From the NCBI RefSeq assembly GCF_029338335.1, contig NZ_CP119796.1: a DNA stretch of 64,000 nt; one strand, written 5' to 3'. The notes beneath the pieces are model-generated. The model was not told where the DNA came from, made no database searches, and saw nothing but the letters and a program-made list of their open reading frames with translations. Below are positions 16,771 to 26,291 of the stretch, piece by piece. Origin of the DNA: Halomontanus rarus. GTDB lineage: Archaea > Halobacteriota > Halobacteria > Halobacteriales > Natrialbaceae. Position numbers and translations under genes: made by a program. How positions within the stretch are numbered: position 1 is the first letter of the stretch; every line of letters starts with the position of its first letter.

Positions 16771-18114
16771 ATGGCCCCCCACTCCAGACGATACGTCCTC
16801 CACGGCGCGGGTGTAGTGTCGGTCGCCGCGATCTCCGGGTGTGTCAGTGACGAGTCGACGGATCGCGAACCGAACGGGAACGAATCTACGACGGACGGCG
16901 ACTCGGGTTCGACGGAGACGGAGACCGAAGCTGACACCGAGGCGGAATCGACCGACACCGAGACAGAAGAGTCCCCACACGGCACGCCCCACGAGTACGA
17001 GGAAACGGTGAATCGATCCGTCGACTCCCTCGAGGGGTCCGCGCCGGCCGAGCAGTACGACGCGGTCAACAGCGGCTCCCGCGAGACGACAGGAACCGGC
17101 GAATCGGTCTCGCTCTACTGGCGACGAGGCTACTGGCGGACGCAGGACACGTCGGTCGCGGTCGTCGACGACCGGCTCTACCTCGCCGGCAGCGGCAACC
17201 TCGCCGCGATCGACCGACGAGACGGCTCGGCCGTGTGGACGACCGACCTCGCGTTCGATACCCGCGGGACGCCCGCAGTCGCCGACGGCGTCGTCTATCA
17301 GACGGCCTGGAACGGCGTCGACGGCTCGAGCGGGTTGCACGCGGTCGACGCCGAAACCGGAGAGCGACTGTGGCACGTTCGATCGGGTGAAAACGTCGGG
17401 CGGGCGCCCACGGTCGCCGACGGAACGGTCTACACCGGCGGCGGACTCGACACCGACGGGTTGAGCGCCCACGCGGCCGACAGCGGTGACGAGCGGTGGT
17501 CCGCGTCGATCGGCCAGTACGCGACGACGCCCGCAGTCGCCGACGGCGTCGTGTACGTCGGCGGCGGAAGCGACGACGACGTCGTCGCACTCGAGGCCGA
17601 CGACGGAACCGAACGGTGGCGCTACGAGACGACCGACCGCGTGTGGACGCCGCCGACGGTCGCCGACGGAACGGTCTACGCGGGCGTTCGAAACGGCATG
17701 TTACTCGCACTGGACGCCGCCGACGGAGAACTGCTGTGGGAAACGTCGATCGGAAGCGACGTGCGCCACTCCGTCGCGCTCGACGAGGAAACCGTCTACG
17801 CGACGCGAAGCGAAGGCCTCACCGCAATCGACCGTCAGAACGGACGGCGACGGTGGCTCTCCGACGTCGGCGATACCGCACCCGTCGTCGTCGACGGCGC
17901 GGTTTACGTCGGTTCCGGCGACGACGTCGTCGCACTCGAGGCCGACGACGGAACCGAACGGTGGTCGTACACGGTTCGAGAGATCACCGATTACGACGTC
18001 ACAGTCAGCGGTGTCCGTAATACGCCCGTCGTCCTGGACGGGATCGCGTACGTGACGACCCACGCGGGGTACGTCTACGCGCTCGGAACGGTGAGCGATG
18101 GAGAGGGGAAGTGA
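16771..18114 (+). CDS. PQQ-like beta-propeller Tat lipoprotein
   Basis: 447 residues from the ATG at 16771. The signal is SRRYVLHGAGVVSVAAISGC, a twin-arginine lipoprotein leader with the lipid-modified Cys at about residue 24, followed by a Thr/Glu/Asp-rich linker. The mature part is about seven blades of the PQQ/WD-like repeat (VADGVVYVGGGSDDDVVALE, then DDGTERWRYET and variants). Such propellers may bind PQQ or serve as scaffolds (BamB-like); no catalytic residue can be picked. Two blades share an exact 46-bp nucleotide repeat. It lies between nusA and rpsL on the opposite strand, and an AT-rich TATA-like element (ACATATTA) is at about 16741-16748. Confidence 0.85.
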   Translation: MAPHSRRYVLHGAGVVSVAAISGCVSDESTDREPNGNESTTDGDSGSTETETEADTEAESTDTETEESPHGTPHEYEETVNRSVDSLEGSAPAEQYDAVNSGSRETTGTGESVSLYWRRGYWRTQDTSVAVVDDRLYLAGSGNLAAIDRRDGSAVWTTDLAFDTRGTPAVADGVVYQTAWNGVDGSSGLHAVDAETGERLWHVRSGENVGRAPTVADGTVYTGGGLDTDGLSAHAADSGDERWSASIGQYATTPAVADGVVYVGGGSDDDVVALEADDGTERWRYETTDRVWTPPTVADGTVYAGVRNGMLLALDAADGELLWETSIGSDVRHSVALDEETVYATRSEGLTAIDRQNGRRRWLSDVGDTAPVVVDGAVYVGSGDDVVALEADDGTERWSYTVREITDYDVTVSGVRNTPVVLDGIAYVTTHAGYVYALGTVSDGEGK

Positions 18115-18233
18115 ACGAGTGAAGGTAAAGTGCGAGACGCGAGCGAAGAGACGCAGCCGGATTGCTGTGACTGGGTACCGGTGTACACGCAGACCGTCGC
18201 AGGTGCGCCGGAAGTGACGGACAGCAGTCCGTC

Positions 18234-18653
18234 TCAGGTCAACTGGATATCGGCGATACCGAAGTGGCGTTCGACTAACGTACGCGCGGCCTCGATGGTC
18301 TCGCCGTCTTTGCCGATCGCGACGCCACGGTCTTCGTCCGCGACCTCGGCGTAAGCGACGGTGTCGTCGTTTTCGCTGATGGTGACGTTGTACACCGCCG
18401 CTGGAGCGAGCGCGTTGGCGACGAAGTCACTCGGCTGGTCGGCGGCCTCGATCAGCCGAACGGGTTTGCCGACCTGCTCTTCGAATTCCTGGACGTGCTG
18501 GCCCTGCGGGCCGATCGCCTCGCCCATCTCGCCGCGGGTGACGACGACCAGCAATCGGTCGTCCTCGACGACACAATCCTGTCCGGACGCACCGGTCACG
18601 TCTTCGAACAGCGCGAGATACTGACGTTCGTCGTCTCCGAGTGTGACAGCCAT
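18234..18653 (-). CDS. nusA: NusA-like transcription factor (two KH domains)
   Basis: 139 residues from the ATG at 18653 (MAVTLGDDERQYLALFEDVTGA). It has two KH folds: the first contains VTRGEMGEAIGPQGQHVQEFEEQVGKPV and the second DRGVAIGKDGETIEAARTLVERHFGI, each with a GxxG-type loop. This is the archaeal NusA, which lacks the bacterial S1 and RNAP-binding domains. It follows rpoA2 in the usual order. Its leader contains a run of AGTGT pentamers. Confidence 0.95.
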   Translation of the reverse strand: MAVTLGDDERQYLALFEDVTGASGQDCVVEDDRLLVVVTRGEMGEAIGPQGQHVQEFEEQVGKPVRLIEAADQPSDFVANALAPAAVYNVTISENDDTVAYAEVADEDRGVAIGKDGETIEAARTLVERHFGIADIQLT

Positions 18654-18660
18654 TGTATTG

Positions 18661-18690
18661 AGTGTAGTGTAGTGTAGTGTAGTATAGTGT
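18661..18690. repeat. pentanucleotide tandem repeat in the nusA leader
   Basis: Six consecutive AGTGT units (four exact, then AGTAT, then AGTGT) lie between rpoA2 and nusA, starting 7 bp upstream of the nusA start codon. On the transcribed strand this is a repeat of ACACT. Confidence 0.92.
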
Positions 18691-18753
18691 CGCGTAGAAC
18701 ACGTATCGTGACGTTGAAACAGTGAGCGGACGTCTGGAGAGTTCTCGAGTCGA

Positions 18754-19932
18754 TTACCGACTGGTCGAACCCATCCGCAGGTCCACGTCACCGGTACCGA
18801 GCTTGATCGGCTTACCGACGATGACGTTCTCCGTAACGCCGTCGAGTTCGTCGATCTCGCCGTGAATCGCGGCGTTGAGAAGGTGATTGACCGTCACCTC
18901 GAACGCCGCCCGTGCGAGCACCGATTGTTTCGACCCCGAGATACCGTGGCGGCCGATCGACTCGATCTCGCCGCGGTTGGTCATGATGTCGGCGACCAGC
19001 ATCAGGTGCCGGACGTTCACGTCGTCCAGCCCCTGCTCTGCCAACGTGTTGTTCGTCTCCTCGATGATCGTCTCTCGGGCCGCTTCGACGCCGAGGTTTC
19101 GGTAGATCTCGTGGATGTTGTTACACGTCGTCCGGGAGGCGTCGACGCCCTCGATCGAGAGGACGTCACCGAAGGCCGATCCCTCAGTGTAGAGGACGAA
19201 CTCCTCGCTGCCGTCGTCGAGTTCCTCGCGGCGGATGACGACCCGAGAGACCTCTTCGATCCCCTTGAACGTGATGTCACGCAGTTCTTCGACGAGCTGG
19301 AGCAGATCCCGGTAAGACGGCTCTTCCGGGCCGAACTCGATCGTCGCGCCCTGCTGGACGGTCTGGACGCCGAGGTGGTCTTCGATGATCTCGGCGACCT
19401 CATCGGGCGTGATCATCCGCTCTGCGAGGGTGTCCTCGTTCAGCGAGATGACTACGCGCATGTCCGCGACGTTCGTCGACACGTCGCCCAGCGCGAGAAT
19501 CTTCGTCGCCTCGATCTTCCAGACGACCTCGTGGGCCTTCTCACGCTCGGTCGCGTACTCGTCCTCGAGGAAGATCGACATCGTCGGCGTGTCCGGGGTC
19601 TTCCGGGCGTCGACGAGTTCGATGAGCCGCGGCAGCCCCTGAGTCACGTCGATCTCTGCGACACCTGCGTAGTGGAACGTGTTCATCGTCAGCTGCGTTC
19701 CGGGTTCACCGATCGACTGCGCCGAGACCGTCCCGACGGGGTCGAGCGGATCGATGCGGGTATCGAGGTAGCGCGTCTCGACCGCTTTCGCGATCTCGTC
19801 GGCCTGCTCGACCGTGACGCCGTCGCGCTCTTCGACGGTTCGATACACGCGGTCCTTGAGCCGACGGGGCAGTTGCGTGTCCTCGACGACCGCGGTGACG
19901 TCGTCGCTGACGTCGAACTCGGCCTCAGTCAT
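18754..19932 (-). CDS. rpoA2: DNA-directed RNA polymerase subunit A'' (Rpo1C)
   Basis: 392 residues. Contains the trigger-loop and jaw region of the largest polymerase subunit: VGTVSAQSIGEPGTQLTMNTFHYAGVAEIDVTQGLPRL and, near the end, RGEIESIGRHGISGSKQSVLARAAFEVT. It corresponds to the C-terminal third of bacterial beta-prime. The start overlaps the rpoA1 stop by 8 bp (ATGACTGA arrangement), indicating translational coupling. Confidence 0.98.
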   Translation of the reverse strand: MTEAEFDVSDDVTAVVEDTQLPRRLKDRVYRTVEERDGVTVEQADEIAKAVETRYLDTRIDPLDPVGTVSAQSIGEPGTQLTMNTFHYAGVAEIDVTQGLPRLIELVDARKTPDTPTMSIFLEDEYATEREKAHEVVWKIEATKILALGDVSTNVADMRVVISLNEDTLAERMITPDEVAEIIEDHLGVQTVQQGATIEFGPEEPSYRDLLQLVEELRDITFKGIEEVSRVVIRREELDDGSEEFVLYTEGSAFGDVLSIEGVDASRTTCNNIHEIYRNLGVEAARETIIEETNNTLAEQGLDDVNVRHLMLVADIMTNRGEIESIGRHGISGSKQSVLARAAFEVTVNHLLNAAIHGEIDELDGVTENVIVGKPIKLGTGDVDLRMGSTSR

Positions 19933-22858
19933 CGGAGGTCACCTCCGGGGCGTCGCTGACGCGGCGACTGTCCGCGTGCTCCGAGAGGTTCGTCTCCCGA
20001 CGCTTCGTGCCGAGGAACTGCTCGCGTTCGTCCTCGGTGTCGAACTCGGAATCGAGGACGCGGTCGGCGATGTGGTCGACGTCGATGTCGTTCTCGTCGC
20101 CCGAGGAGACCATCACGGGCGAGGTACCGTCCTCGCCGAACTCGAACTGAACGATGGTGTCCGAGGTGTCTCGAACGGTACCGTCGTACTGGGCCTCGAG
20201 TTCGGAGAGGGCGTTGATCAGCCGACGCTGGAGGTAGCCGGACTTCGACGTTCGCACTGCAGTGTCGACCAGTCCCTCGCGGCCACCCATCGCGTGGAAG
20301 AAGAACTCCCGCGGGGAGAGCCCGGAGGTGTAGGAGTTCTCGACGAACCCGTGGGCCTCCGCCGAGAGGTCGTTCGGTCGGTAGTGGCTGAGGGTTCGAT
20401 CCTCGTAGCCGCGGTTGATCCGCTCGCCCCGAACCGCCTGCTGGCCGACACAGCCGGCCATCTGGGTCAGGTTGAGCAGTCCACCGCGGGCCCCCGACTC
20501 GGCCATCACGACCGCCGGGTTGTCGTCGTCGAAGTGCTCCTCGGCGATGTCACCGGCGTTCTCCCGCACGCGCCCGAGCGTCTGCATGATCTTCATCTCG
20601 ACCGTTTCGTCGATCGTTCGCCCCGGCAGGCTCTCGAGTTCCTCGCGCTCGTAGGCCTCGATGAGTTCCTGGACCTGGTCGTAGGCGTCGTCGATCGTCT
20701 CCTGAATGCGCGACTCGGCCTCGTCCGGGACCGTCTCGTCGTCGATCCCGATCGAGAATCCGAAGTGCATGATCGTCCGCATCGCGAGCGTCGACACTTC
20801 GTTGATGAAGATGCGCGCTCGCGTGTTGCCGTAGACCTTCGTGATCGTGTCGACGATCTCGCCGTCGAAGGCGCCGACCTCGTCCTCGGCGATGGTCCCC
20901 TCGACGAGCTGGCCGTCTTCGATGACGACGGTGTCGCCGATCGTGCCGACGAACTCGAGGTTGAGGTCGTCGGGCAGCAGTTCCGAGAAGACGTCTTGGC
21001 CGGTCCAGAACGGTTCGCCCTCGTCGTCGATCCCGCTGGGGTCGGGCAGTTCGTCGATCCGGGTCGCCCGCAGGAGATCGAGCGCCTGCGTCTCGTTGAA
21101 CCGGGGGTTCTCGTGGGTGAGCAGGTACGTTCCCGAGATGTGGTCCTGAATCGCGCCGATGATGTTCCCGCCGAAGCGGGGACTCAGGATCTGTTCCTGG
21201 ACGCGCATGAGGACGCGCGCTTCCGCACGGGCCTCCTCGTTTTGCAGCGCGTGCATGTTCATCTCGTCGCCGTCGAAGTCGGCGTTGTACGGCGGACAGA
21301 CGACGGTGTTGAGTCGGAACGTCTTGTACGGCATGACCACGACCTCGTGGGCCATGATCGACATGCGGTGCAGCGACGGCTGTCGGTTGAAGATGACGAT
21401 GTCGCCGTCGATCAGGTGTCGGTTGACCTCCCAGCCGGGGTCGACCTTCTTGGCGAGTTCCTCGCAGTTCTTTTCGGTCACTTTGAGTCGACGGCCGTCG
21501 GGTCGGCGCACGTAGTTCGCACCCGGGTGGCCCTCGGGGCCGTTCGAGACGAACCGTCGGGCCTCGGTGACGTTTCGCTCGGTGACGTTCATCGTCTGGG
21601 TCATCTCCGTCGCGACGCGGTCCGGGACGCCGACCTCGTTCAGGCTCAGGGTCGGGTCCGGCGAGATGACGGTTCGGGCGGAGAAGTTGACGCGCTTCCC
21701 GGAGAGCGAGCCCCGGAATCGGCCCTCCTTCCCCTTGAGACGCTGGCTCAAGGTCTTGAGCGGTCGACCCGAACGGTGGCGGGCCGGCGGCGTCCCCGAG
21801 ATCTCGTTGTCCATGAACGTCGTGACGTGGTACTGCAGCAGTTCCCACAGGTCCTCGATGATCAGTTGCGGGGCACCCGCCTCACGGTTCTCCATGAACC
21901 GCTGGTTGATCCGGATGATGTCGACCAGCTTGTGAGTCAGGTCGTCCTCCGACCGCTGACCGTTGTCCAGCGTGATCGACGGCCGCGCCGTCACCGGCGG
22001 TACCGGCAGGACCGTCAGGATCATCCACTCCGGACGCGATCGGTCGGCATCGATCCCTAACACCTCGATGTCCTCGTCCGGGATGTTCTCGAACCAGTCC
22101 CGGATGTCCGAGGGCATCAGCTTGTTCGTGTCCTCGTCGGTGAGGTCGATGCTCAGGGCCTTCTCGATCGCCTTGCGCTGGCTCTCGCGCGGCCGGAACG
22201 AACCCGAGAGGATCTCGTTGATCCGCGTGAGTTCGATGTCGGTCTTCGCGGCGAGTTCGTCCGGCGTCGTCCGTTCGATTCCCTCCTCCTCGTCGCCCTG
22301 CATCGCGCCGGCGATCCGCTGGGAGTACTCACTGGTGAGAACCTGCTGAACCTCGTAGTAGGTCGTCGGCTTCTCGTGTTCAATGTCGTACTGGACTTCG
22401 CCACAGAACGGACAGCGATCCTTCTTTCGCGCCTGACGGATCGCCGCCTTGGTGACGTCGTTCAAGTCCCGACCCAGCTTACGCGAACGGTCGATATCCC
22501 CGTGGAACTCATCGCGCTCGTCTTCGGTCAGGAGCAGTCGCGAACACTCCCGACAGGTCCCTCGCAGCAAGCGCCGAATGAGTTTCGTGAAGCCGACGTG
22601 AATCACCGGCGCGGCGAGTTCGATGTGGCCGAAGTGACCGTTGCACGACCCCGAGTGCTTCCCGCAGGTCTTGCACTCGAGTCCGGGGTCGATGACGCCC
22701 AGTCGCGGGTCCATCAGCCCCATGTCGATGGGGAAGCCGTCGTCGTCGTAGGTGTCGGCCGTGATGATCTTCGTCGCGCTCATCTCCCGGTACTCCTCGG
22801 GCTCCATGAGCCCGAAGTTGATCGATCCGATGTCCTTTGGTGTGCTGTTTCGCATCAT
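19925..22858 (-). CDS. rpoA1: DNA-directed RNA polymerase subunit A' (Rpo1N)
   Basis: 977 residues, starting MMRNSTPKDIGSINFGLMEPEE (the ATG at 22858 or the next one). Zinc-binding clusters are visible at CKTCGKHSGSCNGHFGH and CRECSRLL. The catalytic Mg-binding loop NADFDGDEMN is at about residue 524. This is the N-terminal two thirds of the largest subunit and holds the active site. It begins 12 bp after rpoB1. Confidence 0.98.
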   Translation of the reverse strand: MMRNSTPKDIGSINFGLMEPEEYREMSATKIITADTYDDDGFPIDMGLMDPRLGVIDPGLECKTCGKHSGSCNGHFGHIELAAPVIHVGFTKLIRRLLRGTCRECSRLLLTEDERDEFHGDIDRSRKLGRDLNDVTKAAIRQARKKDRCPFCGEVQYDIEHEKPTTYYEVQQVLTSEYSQRIAGAMQGDEEEGIERTTPDELAAKTDIELTRINEILSGSFRPRESQRKAIEKALSIDLTDEDTNKLMPSDIRDWFENIPDEDIEVLGIDADRSRPEWMILTVLPVPPVTARPSITLDNGQRSEDDLTHKLVDIIRINQRFMENREAGAPQLIIEDLWELLQYHVTTFMDNEISGTPPARHRSGRPLKTLSQRLKGKEGRFRGSLSGKRVNFSARTVISPDPTLSLNEVGVPDRVATEMTQTMNVTERNVTEARRFVSNGPEGHPGANYVRRPDGRRLKVTEKNCEELAKKVDPGWEVNRHLIDGDIVIFNRQPSLHRMSIMAHEVVVMPYKTFRLNTVVCPPYNADFDGDEMNMHALQNEEARAEARVLMRVQEQILSPRFGGNIIGAIQDHISGTYLLTHENPRFNETQALDLLRATRIDELPDPSGIDDEGEPFWTGQDVFSELLPDDLNLEFVGTIGDTVVIEDGQLVEGTIAEDEVGAFDGEIVDTITKVYGNTRARIFINEVSTLAMRTIMHFGFSIGIDDETVPDEAESRIQETIDDAYDQVQELIEAYEREELESLPGRTIDETVEMKIMQTLGRVRENAGDIAEEHFDDDNPAVVMAESGARGGLLNLTQMAGCVGQQAVRGERINRGYEDRTLSHYRPNDLSAEAHGFVENSYTSGLSPREFFFHAMGGREGLVDTAVRTSKSGYLQRRLINALSELEAQYDGTVRDTSDTIVQFEFGEDGTSPVMVSSGDENDIDVDHIADRVLDSEFDTEDEREQFLGTKRRETNLSEHADSRRVSDAPEVTSDD

Positions 22859-22870
22859 GTAGTGGTTGGC

Positions 22871-24700
22871 TCAGACGGCATCCGACAGTTCGAGTCGTGG
22901 CGCGATTCCCAGTGCCTTCATCTCGTCGAGCAGGAGCTTGAACGCGTAGCTCATCTCGATCTCGTGGATGTCCGTCTCCTCGTCACAGTTCGGGCAGTAC
23001 ACCCGACGTTGCTCGACGTTCTCGACGGCGGCCATCCCACAGTTGCCGCAGATGTGGATGAACTCGCGGTCGGACTCGTCGAGCAAGCGTTCCTTGAGCG
23101 TCATGGCCGCCCCGTGGCCGATGAACACGTCCCGCTCCATCTCCCCGATCCGCAGGCCACCCTCGCGGGCGCGACCCTCGGTCGGCTGTCGGGTCAGCAC
23201 CTGCACCGGCCCGCGCGAACGGGCGTGCAGCTTGTTCGAGACCATGTGGTAGAGCTTCTGGTAGAAAATGATCCCCACGAAGATTTCGGCCTCGATCTTT
23301 TCGCCCGTGACGCCGGAGTACATCGTCTCCTTGCCGGCGGAGTTGAACCCGTTGTTCTCGAGTCCGCCTCGGAGCTCGTCCTCGTCCTCGCCGAGGAACG
23401 GCGTGCCGTCGACGCGACGACCTTCCATCGCGCCGAGTTTCCCGCCGATCATCTCGAGGATGTGCCCGACGGTCATCCGCGAGGGCAGCGCGTGGGGGTT
23501 GACGATGAGGTCGGGAACGACGCCCTCCTCGGTGAAGGGCATGTCCTCCTGCGGTGCGAGGTGGCCGATGACCCCCTTCTGGCCGTGTCGCGACGCGAAC
23601 TTGTCCCCGAGTTCGGGGATCCGTTCGTCGCGCACGGAGACCTTCGAAAGCTTCGAGCCGTCCTCGCCTTCCATGAGGGTGACGGTGTCGACGACACCGC
23701 TCTCGCCGGAGCGCATCGTGACGCTCGTCTCCCGGCGCTTCTGGGGCGAGAGACCGCCCATGTCGTCGGGTTCCTCGAGGAATCTCGGCGGAGAGGTCTT
23801 CCCCAGCAGGACCGAGTTCTCGTCGACGTCCGTCTCGGGGTTGACGAGGCCGTCCTCGTCGAGGTGCGTGTACGCTTCTTCACCGCGTGCGCCGCGAACG
23901 TCCTGGCTCGGAATCTCGAAGCGGTCCTCCTGACCGCCCGGATACCGGCGCTCTTCGCCCTCGTAGGTCCGGAAGAAGTGCGAGCGAGCGAGCGCGCGTT
24001 CGACCGAGGCCTTGTTCATGACCAGCGCGTCCTCGATGTTGAACCCCTCGTAGCTCATCACGGCGACGACGAAGTTCTGCGCCGCGGGGCGGTCGTCGTA
24101 CCCGATCTGTTCGGTGGTCTGGGTCTTGACCATCGAGAGCTGCGGGTAGTGCAGCAGGTGCTGGCGGGTGTCCGGGCGGATGCGGTAGTTCGCCGACGGC
24201 AGCCCCAGCGACTGCTTGACCATCCCCGCCCCCATCGTAATACGGGGACTGGCGTTGTGCTCGGGGTAGGGAATCATCCCCGCACCGATCGAGAAGATCA
24301 GGGACGGATCGATCTCGAGGTGCGTGTGATCGTCGTTCAACTCCTCCTCCTCGACGGCGACGTAGATGTCCTCTTCTTCCTCCGCATCGATGAACTCGAC
24401 GTAGCCGTGGTCGACGAGGTCCTCGAACTCGAGGTCGCCGTTCTGGATCGCCTCGATCTCCTGGTCGGTGATCCGCGGTTCGCCGTTCTCGACGACGAGC
24501 AGCGGCCGTCGCGCGCGACCGGCGTCGGCGTTGACGATCACTTCGCGGGTCCGCTCTTTGACCGAGACGTTGACCATCTCGCTGACGTCGCCGAGTCGTC
24601 GCGCCTCGCGGATCTGTTCTGCTAGCTCGTTCGGGTTCGGGTGCGTGCCGACCAGCGACCCGTTGACGTACACCTTCGCTTCTCGTTGTTGGCTTGCCAT
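22871..24700 (-). CDS. rpoB1: DNA-directed RNA polymerase subunit B' (Rpo2C)
   Basis: 609 residues. Typical second-largest-subunit C-terminal sequences: SYEGFNIEDALVMNKASVERALARS, RDERIPELGDKFASRHGQKGVIG, and the zinc module CGNCGMAAVENVEQRRVYCPNC before the conserved MSYAFKLLLDEMKALGI end. In this lineage the B subunit is split in two genes. It begins 10 bp after rpoB2. Confidence 0.98.
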   Translation of the reverse strand: MASQQREAKVYVNGSLVGTHPNPNELAEQIREARRLGDVSEMVNVSVKERTREVIVNADAGRARRPLLVVENGEPRITDQEIEAIQNGDLEFEDLVDHGYVEFIDAEEEEDIYVAVEEEELNDDHTHLEIDPSLIFSIGAGMIPYPEHNASPRITMGAGMVKQSLGLPSANYRIRPDTRQHLLHYPQLSMVKTQTTEQIGYDDRPAAQNFVVAVMSYEGFNIEDALVMNKASVERALARSHFFRTYEGEERRYPGGQEDRFEIPSQDVRGARGEEAYTHLDEDGLVNPETDVDENSVLLGKTSPPRFLEEPDDMGGLSPQKRRETSVTMRSGESGVVDTVTLMEGEDGSKLSKVSVRDERIPELGDKFASRHGQKGVIGHLAPQEDMPFTEEGVVPDLIVNPHALPSRMTVGHILEMIGGKLGAMEGRRVDGTPFLGEDEDELRGGLENNGFNSAGKETMYSGVTGEKIEAEIFVGIIFYQKLYHMVSNKLHARSRGPVQVLTRQPTEGRAREGGLRIGEMERDVFIGHGAAMTLKERLLDESDREFIHICGNCGMAAVENVEQRRVYCPNCDEETDIHEIEMSYAFKLLLDEMKALGIAPRLELSDAV

Positions 24701-24710
24701 GTTAGTCGTC

Positions 24711-26291
24711 CTAGTCGTCCGCCGTCGTTCGGTTGACGCCCTCGAGTCCGGGAATGCCCTGGACTCCCATCGACGCCAGTTCTCGCTTGAGTTCCTGTTC
24801 GTCCTCGATGTTCTGGGACAGCTCCATCGCCTGCGCGAAGTTCTTCACGAGACCACAGTTCGGTCCCTCCGGCGTCTCCGACGGTCCGATCCGACCCCAC
24901 TGGGTCGCGTGCAGGTCCCGGGCCTCGAAGTGAGGCTGGCTCCGCGAGAGCGGACTGCGAAGTCGACGCAGGTGGGAGAGGACGCCCATGAAGTTGGTCC
25001 GGTCGACCAGCTGGGAGACGCCCGAGCGGCCGCCGACCCAGTTGCCCGTCGCGATCGGGTGCTCAAGTCGCTCGGTGAGCACGTCGGATCGAACGACGGT
25101 GTTGACCGAGAGGTTCCGGTTTCGCATGTTCGCGCGCTCGAGCTGGTACTTCACGTCGCGTGCGAGCTTGTTCAGCGCCGTCCGGAACAGGTCCTTCATC
25201 AGATCGCCCGAGACCTTCAGGCGCTTGTTCGCGTAGTGGTCCTTGTCGTCGGATTCCCGACGCTCGAGTGCGAGTTCGAAGCACGCTTCGGCCATCCGAC
25301 AGAGGTAGTGGGCCTTGTTGATCCGGACGTCCTCCTCCTCGACGCCGTCCTCGTGGAGGTGGGGCAGGAGGTACCGGTCGATGACGTAGTTCGCGCGCTT
25401 GAGCTGGTAGTTCTTGCCCTGGCCGGAGGCGACGCGTTTCCCGAGGGTCTCGATCGCCTCTTCCTCGGTCTGGACGTCGGCTTCCTCCAGATTCTCGAGC
25501 ATGTACTTGACGACCTCCGGGTCGTTCGAGACCTTGTGGACGATCTCCTCGTCGCTCTCGAGTCCGAGCGCGCGCACGAGCGTGACGAAGTTGATCGAAC
25601 CCGAGACCGAGGGGAACGAGACCTCGAGCAGGCCGTTTCGCGTGCGCTCGCAGAGAACGAGTGCGCGATACCCGCGACGCTGCGAGAACGTCTTGGCGAC
25701 CTGAATCTGATCGCCGTACTTGGTGTCGTACTCCGCGAGGATCTTGTTCGGTGCCAGGTCCTCGCTGGTCATCAGGACTCGCTCGGAACCGTTGACGATG
25801 AAGTAGCCGCCGGGGTCGGCGGGGTCCTCGCCGATCTCGACGAGGTCCTCGTCGCTGAAGCCGGCGATGTTACACTTGTCGGAGCCGACCATGATCGGCA
25901 TGCGGCCGATCTTCGTTTCCGTGGAGTCGACGACCCGCTGGTCGTTCTCCTCGCCCTTGACGATGGACATCTCCATGAACACGGGCGCGGAGTAGGTGAT
26001 GTTGCGCAGGCGGGCCTCCTGGGGGTAGAGCAGTTCCTCGCTGCCGTCGGCTTCGCGAACGCGGGGCGTGACCACGCGCACGTCGCCGAGCTCGACGTGA
26101 ACCGGCTCTTCGCCCTCCTTGTCGCCGATGTCCGTGTCGATGGTCGCCTTCTCGTCGACGACCTCCTGCATGCCGCGGTTGAGGAACGCGTTGAACGATC
26201 GGTAGTGATGCTCTGCGAGTCGCTCCCGCGAGAAGTACTCCCGCGAGATGTCGCGTCGTGTCGAACGGTCGAGTTCTGTGTCCATTGCCAT
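24711..26291 (-). CDS. rpoB2: DNA-directed RNA polymerase subunit B'' (Rpo2N)
   Basis: 526 residues, the N-terminal half of the split second-largest subunit: protrusion and lobe sequences (RDISREYFSRERLAEHHY, GGYFIVNGSERVLMTSEDL) and the fork region near the end (HLRRLRSPLSRSQPHFEARDLH, WGRIGPSETPEGPNCGL). Two ATGs are possible (26291 and 26285); the first abuts the rpoH stop directly, so the genes are coupled either way. Confidence 0.98.
   Translation of the reverse strand: MAMDTELDRSTRRDISREYFSRERLAEHHYRSFNAFLNRGMQEVVDEKATIDTDIGDKEGEEPVHVELGDVRVVTPRVREADGSEELLYPQEARLRNITYSAPVFMEMSIVKGEENDQRVVDSTETKIGRMPIMVGSDKCNIAGFSDEDLVEIGEDPADPGGYFIVNGSERVLMTSEDLAPNKILAEYDTKYGDQIQVAKTFSQRRGYRALVLCERTRNGLLEVSFPSVSGSINFVTLVRALGLESDEEIVHKVSNDPEVVKYMLENLEEADVQTEEEAIETLGKRVASGQGKNYQLKRANYVIDRYLLPHLHEDGVEEEDVRINKAHYLCRMAEACFELALERRESDDKDHYANKRLKVSGDLMKDLFRTALNKLARDVKYQLERANMRNRNLSVNTVVRSDVLTERLEHPIATGNWVGGRSGVSQLVDRTNFMGVLSHLRRLRSPLSRSQPHFEARDLHATQWGRIGPSETPEGPNCGLVKNFAQAMELSQNIEDEQELKRELASMGVQGIPGLEGVNRTTADD

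Noticed and set aside
19814..22060. Very long plus-strand open frame (748 codons) opposite rpoA1
   Set aside because: Antisense shadow caused by G/C at third codon positions; the composition is Arg/Val/Asp-rich without family motifs, while the opposite strand encodes a certain RNA polymerase subunit.
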